From: Beroe ovata
Lineage: Eukaryota > Ctenophora > Nuda > Beroida > Beroidae
Direction: 5' to 3'
Assembly: GCA_946803715.1 (NCBI GenBank)
Contig: CAMPET010000312.1
Span: forward strand, 58,337 to 74,721
Length of the DNA stretch: 16,385 nt
The notes under the pieces are model-generated. The model did not search any database. It saw nothing but the letters and a program-made list of their open reading frames with translations, and was not told the origin of the DNA. This document shows, one piece after another, positions 8,606-15,342 of this stretch; position 1 is the stretch's first letter; each line of letters opens with the position of its first letter. The translations under genes and the position numbers were made by a program.

Positions 8606-10333
8606 ATGGCTGACGAAATAACGGCTGCTGAGGACACCAACTCTCATCAAATCACTGGCTCCAATGATGTCACCAGCTCCAATGACATCACTCAGTCTGC
8701 TGACGTCACTAAAGAAAACGAACAACAAGATTTGGTGTCGGCTGGCCCCAACACCGATAAATCAAATGGAAATCATACCCACGAGGTTGTCAATATCGAT
8801 AGCGATTCTGACGATGAAGAACTGGTTGTCATCGAAGACAAGAAGGAGGAGAAAAGACACAGCACGTCAGACGAGATTGCAATAGTGAAGGAGACGAACT
8901 CGTCAGATAAAGACAGCTGCTCGATCTGCTTGAGCAACTTTACAAACCGCTCCTTTATAAACGAATGTTTCCACGCGTTCTGCTACTACTGTATCCTGCA
9001 ATGGTCGGAAGTATCGCAAACCTGTCCACTGTGCAAGAAACAGTTCGGTACAATAATTCACGATGTGAAGTCCATCACAGAGTACAAAGTGACCAAGGTT
9101 AAGAGGGATGAACCAGCCCTGCTGCCATATGCTCTGCGCGCCGCATTCCGGCCCACTGTGGTATACAGGACAACGGCCATGGGTCGGCCCAGGGAGGAAA
9201 GTGAGGGGGTGTCAACAAGTGGGAATTCCCAGATCTCCCGCCGTAAACGGAAGAAAAGAGCTGGACCGAGACATGAGACGGATGATATTGAGTTAAAAGA
9301 GGGGAGGATGAGGGTGTACGAGAGGAATCTCTTCGCGAAGGAGGCCCAAGCCGAATCAGGGCGGAGGAAAGCGACACCGGAGTTTTATACCGAGTTTGAG
9401 GGGGCGAAGCATCGGCTCTATCCTTGGATGCGCATGGATTTGGAGGTCTTGCTGTACGGTTGTCAGAGAAAAGTGTTCCAGACAATGGAACTGATGTGGG
9501 AACTTCTCGATAAACATCACATCACGTCAAACGAGTTCAAGCGGCAAGTTGAGCCGATACTTGCAGCCAAAACAGACCACTTCTGTCATGAACTACACAT
9601 GTTTGCTATCAGCTCGCACAGTCACTGGAAAACATACCTGTCAAATGTCAAGTACGGTGAGTCGAGATGGGACGCCAGTCCTGTACGGTACATCGGTGAC
9701 TCGACCGCTCCTGGAGACACAGTTTCCAACACGAAGTGGGATGTTGAGGAGAATGAGACTCGAACTGAGACCTCCTCCACTTCATCCGATATCCAGTTCA
9801 TTGGTGAGAGTGAGTTAGATGTGAATATCACTGAGAATAGCAGTAGTAGTGGTAACTGTGAATCCGGCAAGGAATCTAAATTCCTTATTGTTATGAAGAA
9901 GAGTGACTATGAGGGCCCCATAGACGTGGACGATATAGAAGAAGAGGACGATGATACTGGACGGAAAACTCCAGTTTTCATTGATCTGGACGACGTTCCC
10001 CCAACTCCCACTCCCCCTCAGTCCCCCGTCAGTCGAGACAACTCCCCCCACTGCTCTCCCATCAGATACAACTCCCCAGTTTGCGGCATGATGCAGGCAT
10101 CGCCGCTTCACGGTTTAGAGCTCCCACATTTCCCTTGCTCTCCAATTAAACGAAACTCGCCTGTCAAGAACAATTCCCCCGCGCGTTCCCGCTCCCCTTC
10201 CCCCATGAAGGGGAAGGGGAAGGAGAGGAAGAGGAAGAGAAGTGTGACGGTGCCTGTCATAGAGGACGCTCCATCGCCTGTCAGAGTATTAATGGATGAC
10301 AGTGAGCCATGCTCTTCTAAATACTTGACTTGA
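8606..10333 (+). CDS. TOPORS: TOPORS-like RING E3 ubiquitin/SUMO ligase
   Basis: A single 575-residue exon. TOPORS is a nuclear, PML-body and centrosome-associated dual ubiquitin and SUMO E3 ligase acting on p53 and topoisomerase I. The C3HC4 RING is complete: C105, C108, C121, H123, C126, C129, C140 and C143. A second conserved block follows at about 270-340 (LYPWMRMDLEVL ... KTDHFCHELHMFA), matching the LLPWLKRELEVL...RTEHFIHEF segment specific to TOPORS. SUMO-interaction-like patches next to acidic runs include VVNIDSDSDD (61-70), ELVVIEDKK (72-80) and VFIDLDD in the C-terminal third. The tail has repeated NSP/CSP motifs, an SRSPSP stretch and a KGKERKRKRS nuclear signal. The vertebrate protein is about 1045 residues, so the RS-rich C-terminal half is much reduced. 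The 5' context suggests a spliced UTR. Confidence 0.93.
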   Translation: MADEITAAEDTNSHQITGSNDVTSSNDITQSADVTKENEQQDLVSAGPNTDKSNGNHTHEVVNIDSDSDDEELVVIEDKKEEKRHSTSDEIAIVKETNSSDKDSCSICLSNFTNRSFINECFHAFCYYCILQWSEVSQTCPLCKKQFGTIIHDVKSITEYKVTKVKRDEPALLPYALRAAFRPTVVYRTTAMGRPREESEGVSTSGNSQISRRKRKKRAGPRHETDDIELKEGRMRVYERNLFAKEAQAESGRRKATPEFYTEFEGAKHRLYPWMRMDLEVLLYGCQRKVFQTMELMWELLDKHHITSNEFKRQVEPILAAKTDHFCHELHMFAISSHSHWKTYLSNVKYGESRWDASPVRYIGDSTAPGDTVSNTKWDVEENETRTETSSTSSDIQFIGESELDVNITENSSSSGNCESGKESKFLIVMKKSDYEGPIDVDDIEEEDDDTGRKTPVFIDLDDVPPTPTPPQSPVSRDNSPHCSPIRYNSPVCGMMQASPLHGLELPHFPCSPIKRNSPVKNNSPARSRSPSPMKGKGKERKRKRSVTVPVIEDAPSPVRVLMDDSEPCSSKYLT

Positions 10334-10765
10334 ACAACTATTTCAGAACACCTGCATTATGCGAATTGTGTTGTATCAGTCAGAAAATTCCAAGAGTAAA
10401 GACAGTCTTTGCTTGATTGAATCAAAGACCGAATTTGTTCCAAGATTGAATGAAAGACTGAAAAGTGAAAATTTTGTAAGATAAGAGACCGAATTTGCTT
10501 GTTTGAACAGATGTTATTCCGAAAAGCGGAAGTGCGCGGAATCTAACGTGTTAATATCATACCAAACCAAGATTTGAACAATGGACATGGACTGAATTGT
10601 ACATCTGATAGATTTTTGTTTGAAACATGCAATCATTATAGAATCTTGTTGTTTAATCTCAGTTTTAACAACTGTAAGAGTGTACCTATTAACGTGGATT
10701 TCTCATTTATTCAATGAGTTCCTATAAATTTAACACTGTGATGAGCTAAACATCGTTCATAGTAG
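10334..10765 (+). other. TOPORS 3' UTR / ERGIC2-like promoter interval
   Basis: About 430 bp of AT-rich DNA. A degenerate direct repeat occurs near 10410-10500, where the phrase AGACCGAATTTG is present twice (10426 and 10487). No gene, canonical poly(A) signal or RNA is recognised. Confidence 0.45.
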
Positions 10766-11053
10766 ATGTTGAGAAGAATTACAAAGGGGGAGAAGAAGAT
10801 AAAGGATGTGATAAAGGAAATCGATGCTTTCCCCAAGGTTTTATCTGTTCCCCAATTCTGTGGAATTCACAATCGTTTTTCTTCAGAAATTATAAATCCC
10901 TTTTACACAGAATTTGTTCTCATTTTCCTGTATTATTCCAGGTTGAGGAGAGTTATGTGGAAACGTCTTCTTTTGGAGGGCTGGTCACTCTGATTTGCTG
11001 GATTGGGATATGTCTTCTTCTATACTCTGAGATATCAGACTTTCTACAACCAA
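10766..11053 (+). CDS. ERGIC2: ERGIC2-like ER-Golgi cargo receptor, first two coding exons only
   Basis: Exon 1 is 10766-10837 (24 codons) and exon 2 is 10942-11053 (37 codons plus one base). The intron is 104 bp, with donor AAG|GTTTTA and acceptor TTCCAG. The joined peptide reads MLRRI.KG.. then DVIKEIDAFPKVEESYVETSS, matching the ERGIC2 N-terminus (LVKELDAFPKVPESYVETSASGG). A hydrophobic first transmembrane segment follows (LVTLICWIGICLLLY). ERGIC2 forms a membrane complex with ERGIC1/3 cycling between ER and Golgi. The remaining roughly 300 residues (lumenal domain, second transmembrane segment) are not found on the plus strand between here and 14.6 kb; instead repeats begin within 60 bp. 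This may be a very long repeat-filled intron, a truncated copy, or an assembly misjoin at the N at 11246. Confidence 0.82.
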
Positions 11054-11105
11054 GTTAGTGTCGGTAGCGTCACTTTCTACAACCAAGTTAGTTTTGGTAG
11101 CGTCA
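11040..11105 (+). repeat. 33-bp tandem duplication spanning the ERGIC2-like exon 2 donor
   Basis: Bases 11040-11072 and 11073-11105 match at 31 of 33 positions. Each copy holds the exon end ACAACCAA followed by the donor GTTAGT. Reading through the first donor gives CCA AGT TAG, so using the second donor would add an in-frame stop. Confidence 0.93.
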
Positions 11106-11108
11106 CAC

Positions 11109-11245
11109 TTTGGGAGCTATCCTCAAATGCTCACTCAAACTGACATGTTTTGGGCCGATAAGGGGTTATGGTGGCCACTATCTCGGGAACCGATCATCAG
11201 ATTGACGTGAAATCTTGGTTGTCCGAGTTTCTTATGGTCCTCAAA
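11109..11245 (-). repeat. Inverted diverged copy of the 172-bp repeat
   Basis: Read on the minus strand, this stretch aligns with bases 1-172 of the window over about 137 bp at roughly 85-90% identity by eye. The segment ACATGTCAGTTTGAGTGAGC and its flanks are unchanged. It ends at the undetermined base 11246. Confidence 0.9.
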
Positions 11246-11246
11246 N

Positions 11247-11515
11247 TGGAACAAACTTGCAACAAAATGGGGGAGTATACTGGAGGCCAGGGATTGGGTT
11301 CGATTGAGGTTTTGATGGTTTCAATAGTTAGTAGAGGGATTGAATTTATGGGTATGATGCTCATTTCGGGTCCATTGACCTCTGGGGTGCCACCAGATAG
11401 CCACCAAGGCCGCCTTTTACTGCATTCCTATTTAGACACTATTGGGGCCCAATTCACGGTTTGTTTTGCCTTGTAAGTACTCATTTGATGCTCTGGATGT
11501 CCTACAAGACATAGA
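11247..11515 (-). repeat. Inverted, truncated unit of the 357-bp repeat
   Basis: Begins immediately after the N at 11246 with TGGAACAAACTTGCAACAAA, the reverse complement of the middle of the array unit. It continues through the GGCCTCCAGTATAC and GGTGGCTATCTGG landmarks to the CTATGTC segment near 11515. It faces the direct array that starts at 11917 across a 400-bp spacer. Frames in it are repeat shadows. Confidence 0.9.
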
Positions 11516-11712
11516 ACTCTGTATGGAGGATAAGAATTACTGTTTAGGTAGAAGAGTTGGAGGGAGAACTGGAATGTTCCGTCATGATACTCTTGGCTGG
11601 TACTCTTGGCTTTGATGATGAGGTTGTCGCTGGCGGATTGGTTGATCACTCTCCTCTCATGAGAAGTGTTACCGTAGGGAAGCAAGAATTCGTTACCTTC
11701 ATGATACAATAC
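11516..11712 (-). CDS. Unidentified exon-like reading frame between repeats
   Basis: On the minus strand an open frame begins exactly after TTTTTAGGATAG, a plausible splice acceptor whose TAG is the last in-frame stop. It runs about 60 codons in unique sequence before entering the repeat near 11515. The peptide starts VLYHEGNEFLLPYGNTSHE and contains a run of alternating hydrophobic residues (DNLIIKAKS ... TFQFSLQLFYLN), suggesting beta strands. Codon choice looks coding-like. I do not recognise the family. No clear donor is seen at its end, so it may be an exon fragment carried or cut by the repeat, part of an antisense gene, or chance. Confidence 0.3.
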
Positions 11713-11916
11713 CTATCCTAAAAACTTATGCAAGACTTGAGTTATGATCTCGTGGTTGTAATGTCTATTCCTAATTGTCGGGGACAGCCGCATAACAGGT
11801 CTGGCCTCGAATATCAGACTCTCATGATATTAGGTTTGTTGTCATTATTTTTGGTTATTGTTTGCAGCATCAATATTACTTCTAGATGATATTTTGTACG
11901 ATTAACAACAATCAGT

Positions 11917-13471
11917 GGCCTTGGTGGCTATCTGGTGGCACTCCAGAGGTCGATGGACCCGAAATGAGCATCAAACTCATTGATTCAATCACTCTACTAA
12001 CTATTGGAATCATCAAAACCACAATGGAAGCCATTCTCTGGCCTCCAGTATACTCCCCCATTTTGTTGCAAGTTTGTTCCATCCTTCGGAAAACTTTTTA
12101 ACATTTTTCTGATCGTATCAATCGAGAGTTTTAGCGATTCTATGTCTTGTAAGACATCCAGAGAATCAAATAGAGTACCCACGAGGCATAACAAACCGTG
12201 TATTGGGTCTCAGAAGAGCCGAGATAGGAATGCGGTAAAAGACGGCCTTGGTGGCTATCTGGTGGCATCCCAGAGGTCGATGGACCCGAAATGAGCATCA
12301 AACCCATAAATTCAATCCCTCTACTAACTATTGGAACCATCAAAACCTCAATCGAACCCAATCCCTGGCCTCCAGTATACTCCCCCATTTTGTTGCAAGT
12401 TTGTTCCATTTCTCAGCTATTGTCGCAAATTTGTTCCACCTTTCGGGAAACTCTCCAACACTTTCCTGAGTGGACAAACCGAAAGTTTTGGTGCTTCTAT
12501 GTCCTCAAAGACATCCAGAGCATCAATTAGAGTACCTACAAGGCATAACAAACCGCGAATTGGGTCTCAGAAGAGCCGAAATAGGGATGCGATAAAAGGC
12601 GGCCTTGGTGGCTATCTGGTGGCACTCCAGAGGTCGATGGACCCGAAACGAGCATCAAACCCATAAATTCAATCCCTCTACTAACTATTGGAACCATCAA
12701 AACCTCAATCGAACCCAATCCCTGGCCTCCAGTATACTCCCCCATTTTGTTGCAAGTTTGTTCCATTTCTCAGCTATTGTCGCAAATTTGTTCCACTTTT
12801 CGGGAAACTCTCCAACACTTTCCCGAGTGGACAAACCGAAAGTTTTAGTTCCTTTATGTCCTCTGGGACATCCAGAGCATCAATTAGAGCACCTACAAGG
12901 CAAAACAAGTCGTGAATTGGGTTTCAATAGTGTCTAAATAGGAATGCGGTAAAAAGCGGCCTTGGTGGCTATCTGGTGGCAACCCAGAGGTCAATGGACC
13001 CGAAATGAGCATCATACCCATAAATTCAATCCCTCTACTAACTATTGAAACCATCAAAACCTCAATCGAACCCAATCCCTGGCCTCCAGTATACTCCCCC
13101 ATTTTGTTGCAAGTTTGTTCCATTTCTCAGCTATTGTCGCAAATTTGTTCCACTTTTCGGGAAACTCTCCAACACTTTCCCGAGTGGACAAACCGAAAGT
13201 TTTAGTTCTTCTATGTGCTCTAGGACATCCAGAGCATCAATTAGAGTACCGACAAGGTAAAACAAGTCGTGAATTGGGTCTCAATAGTGTCCAAATAGGA
13301 ACGCGGTACAAGGTGGCCTTGGTGGCTATCTGGTGGCACTCAAGAGGTCAATGGACCCGAAATGAGCATCACACCCATAAATTCAATCCCTCTACTAACG
13401 ATTGGAACCATCAAAACCTCAATCGAACCCAATCTCTGGGCTCCAGTATACTCCCCCATTTTGTTGCAGGT
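11917..13471 (+). repeat. Tandem array of 327/357-bp units
   Basis: The landmark GGCCTTGGTGGCTATCTGG starts units at 11917, 12244, 12601, 12958 and 13315, giving periods of 327, 357, 357 and 357. The last unit breaks off near 13471. The 30-bp difference is an internal duplication: the 357-bp units have a second GCAAATTTGTTCCA segment after GCAAGTTTGTTCCA. The 357-bp units look about 95% alike by eye; the first unit is more diverged. Both strands carry recurring short frames of similar sequence, best read as by-products of homogenised repeats. The array occupies what would be the next ERGIC2-like intron or downstream region. Confidence 0.96.
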
Positions 13472-13496
13472 TTTTCTGTCACATATTGTGCCATTG

Positions 13497-13665
13497 CGGA
13501 TGGTGGCCATCTGGTGGCATCAGAAAAGTTAAATGACCCCTAGCACACTTATTTTACTTAATCTGAATCTTAAATACATCTTAGACCTCAATCTGAGTCA
13601 ACTCTGCCCAAGCATAAATTCCCCCAATTTGTTGCAAGTTTGTTCCATTTTGGGGAAAGATCATA
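13497..13665 (+). repeat. Strongly diverged unit of the same repeat
   Basis: GGTGGCCATCTGGTGGCATC at the left and TTGTTGCAAGTTTGTTCCAT at the right mirror the unit order, with deletions and substitutions between. This older copy shows the family was here before the recent amplification. Confidence 0.7.
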
Positions 13666-13734
13666 TGTTGGCAAATATTTTCATCATGTGCGTAGATCGC
13701 AGTGACCTCCTTGTGATATGGGTGACTATCCTCA

Positions 13735-13920
13735 CTGGAAATTCGCTGCGCGTTACCGCGCGCCGCGCACTAGGCCTTCCATCTGCTTACAACATTTCCA
13801 ATATTATAGGACCGGAAATTTAAATTTTATTATCACCCCCTGTACGCGCGGGCACGTTTGCTAGTACTTTTGCGCAGCTTTTTTAGCAAAATTCAATCGC
13901 GCCGCTTCAACAGTAGCCAG
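13735..13920. mobile_element. GC-rich island with ACTAGCAAAC terminus-like sequence
   Basis: CGCTGCGCGTTACCGCGCGCCGCGC near 13745 is followed by an AT-rich stretch and then GTACGCGCGGGCACGTTTGCTAGTAC near 13841. Reversed, the latter reads TACTAGCAAACGTGCCCGCG, resembling TACTAGAAAACCCGTCGG near 3396. The island is probably a remnant of the same mobile-element class. No frame of note. Confidence 0.35.
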
Positions 13921-13972
13921 AGGGCACGTTTTTCACATTTCATGAATATTCTTACCAGCATCCTCTGCAGCA

Positions 13973-14068
13973 ATGTTTCAGCTTTCAGTGGAGCCCAAGT
14001 TCATCCCTCTACTGTCAACATACCTTGAGTTATGTTCCCTTGAAGTGTGGACTATGGTAGTGACTCGC
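13973..14068 (+). CDS. Candidate plus-strand exon of unknown gene
   Basis: An ATG two bases after the acceptor TCCTCTGCAG opens 32 codons (MFQLSVEPKFIPLLSTYLEL...) that end exactly at a strong donor, CGC|GTAAGT, in phase 0. Splice sites and frame agree, but no continuing exon was found before the oppositely oriented tRNA and INPP5E gene, and I do not recognise the peptide. Confidence 0.22.
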
Positions 14069-14223
14069 GTAAGTGCTCTTCACTCAACAGCGATTTGCTG
14101 AAAATCTAAGACCTAAATCAAAAATCGGCGTTGTACCCTACTTGTAAAAATGTCTTGGCTACAGCTCAGTGAAAGTCTCATATGAATTGGACTTAAAATG
14201 GCTGAGGAGATGTCAGAATTATN

Positions 14224-14330
14224 AAACTCAATTGAATCCTATCTCTGGCTTGCAGCATACTCCCCCATTTTGTGGCAAGTTTGTTCCAGTTTTGTTCCAC
14301 TTTTGTTCCAAAATCGGGGAAAGATTAACT
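14224..14330 (+). repeat. Dispersed fragment of the 357-bp repeat family
   Basis: Starts right after the undetermined base 14223. AACTCAATTGAATCCTATCT through GCATACTCCCCCATTTTG and GCAAGTTTGTTCCA follow the array unit. TTTTGTTCCA-like decamers are then repeated three times before AAATCGGGGAAAG. Confidence 0.8.
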
Positions 14331-14618
14331 CCAACAATTTGTAGGACTTTTTTAGAAGAACGACCAATTAGACATGCGAATAATAGATCTATTTGAGTTT
14401 TTGATCCAGAATTCAATATGACTGTAGTCATGGATGCGACTTCAGAGCTATGGTTGCAAAAGTTCATTCAGAACCGCAATACTCGTAACGGCATACATAT
14501 TTATCGACGAAGTTGTCGATTTTCTTACCTCCGGAATTACCAAAATTTTCATTTTTCTAACAAATCCAGGAGAAACACAATTTTCTAACTAGGAAGTAAC
14601 TATAGGATGTGCGGATGC
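14331..14618. other. Unique AT-rich stretch before tRNA-Asp
   Basis: Expected place for the last INPP5E coding exon on the minus strand. Two weak candidates exist: a frame opening after GGAG near 14529 that continues GKKIDNFVDK to a TGA near 14464, and a shorter one after CCTAG near 14590. Neither clearly matches the INPP5E C-terminus or its CaaX box, so no exon is called. Confidence 0.35.
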
Positions 14619-14623
14619 AAAAA
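14619..14623 (-). terminator. RNA polymerase III terminator (T5)
   Basis: On the minus strand a run of five T follows the tRNA 3' end after a single base, the usual Pol III stop signal. Confidence 0.85.
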
Positions 14624-14624
14624 G

Positions 14625-14696
14625 CTCCCCGTCAGGGAATCGAACCCTGGTCGCCCGCGTGACAGGCGGGAATACTAACCACTATACTAACGAGGA
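14625..14696 (-). tRNA. tRNA-Asp: tRNA-Asp(GTC)
   Basis: A 72-nt gene on the minus strand. The acceptor stem TCCTCGT pairs with ACGGGGA with one G-U pair, and the discriminator is G. The D arm carries TTAGTATAGTGG (A box). The anticodon stem CCCGC/GCGGG frames the loop CTGTCAC with anticodon GTC at 14663-14661. The T arm has GGTTCGATTCC (B box). No intron, and the CCA end is not encoded, as usual for nuclear genes. All internal promoter elements are intact, so it is probably functional. It lies 44 bp beyond the donor of the last recognised INPP5E exon, on the same strand. Confidence 0.98.
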
Positions 14697-14740
14697 GTTA
14701 TCCAATCGAAAATATTTACTGTTATGAATCATTCTCTTAC

Positions 14741-15342
14741 CTCTGGCATACGCTCGTTTGTCAAACCATCCAGTAGCTCTGATGGTAGCCGACATGGTCG
14801 AGGGTTTGAGAGTCACTAAGTACACACCAAATACAGGCCTATCAGGGGAGCGGGGTGGGCATTAGAGGTTAGAAATATAGCAATTAACAATTAAGTCAGG
14901 TATTAATTAAGAGAAGTATTGAGTATTCCCCGCTCAATCAAGTCTCATGACCTGTGATCTGAGAAAGTAAGGTTGGGGCAGAAGTGGTATCGCTGTGGCG
15001 TGACGGAGTCTTGTTTTGATTTATAGAGAATACGGTCCTGGGTAAAGAAAGATTGGGTCAGGAACAAATGCTTAGAATCTTTAATCTTACGTTGGATAGT
15101 TGTAGTATTAGGCTAATTGATATTGTGCCGGCTAGGATTGATCTAGATACCAATCTAATCAACTGTGGAAGTGGTTCACTCACCGTATAACTGGGCACCC
15201 TTCGTTTCGTACTCGTATCGTATTCCGTAGTACCGGGGTCGAATTTGAAAGTCGGGGGAAAGTGGATTGGTGCCTCGGCGAATCCAGGGAATACCTGTCT
15301 CTGTCTGATCTGATCTATCAGTTGATCGTGTCGTATCAGAAA
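14741..15342 (-). CDS. INPP5E: INPP5E-like inositol polyphosphate 5-phosphatase, three 3'-proximal exons
   Basis: Minus-strand exons 15342-15184 (53 codons), 15037-14952 (28 codons plus 2 bases) and 14838-14741 (98 bases) join in frame to about 114 residues. INPP5E removes the 5-phosphate from PI(4,5)P2 and PIP3 and sets the phosphoinositide content of the ciliary membrane. The segment begins LIRHDQLIDQI and passes through FPPTFKFDPGT and YDTSTKRR. It contains the catalytic-domain motif PSYTDRIL and the SDHRPV motif. HRPVFGVYLVTLKPS followed by GWFDKRAYAR matches the KFDRELYLLG region just after the domain in INPP5E and separates it from OCRL and synaptojanin. Upstream motifs such as GDFNFR are not found up to 16385, so the preceding intron exceeds 1 kb. 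The final exon, expected to end in a CaaX box, is unresolved; tRNA-Asp would lie in the last intron. Confidence 0.88.

Noticed and set aside
8701-8708. Perfect TGACGTCA (CRE-like) palindrome
   Set aside because: Lies inside the TOPORS coding exon among several TGA(T/C)(G/A)TCAC phrases encoding repeated D-V/I-T; likely a codon by-product.
9099-10111. Minus-strand frames of 82-128 codons and alternative plus-strand frames within TOPORS
   Set aside because: The frame with the complete RING and TOPORS block covers the region; the others lack motifs.
11168-13543. Many overlapping frames of 65-142 codons on both strands in the tandem array
   Set aside because: They recur with the repeat period, appear on both strands over the same bases and resemble no protein; homogenised repeats explain them.
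14464-14620. Candidate last exons of INPP5E on the minus strand
   Set aside because: Weak acceptors and C-termini (GKKIDNFVDK..., VRKLC...) lack similarity to the INPP5E end or a CaaX box, so not called.
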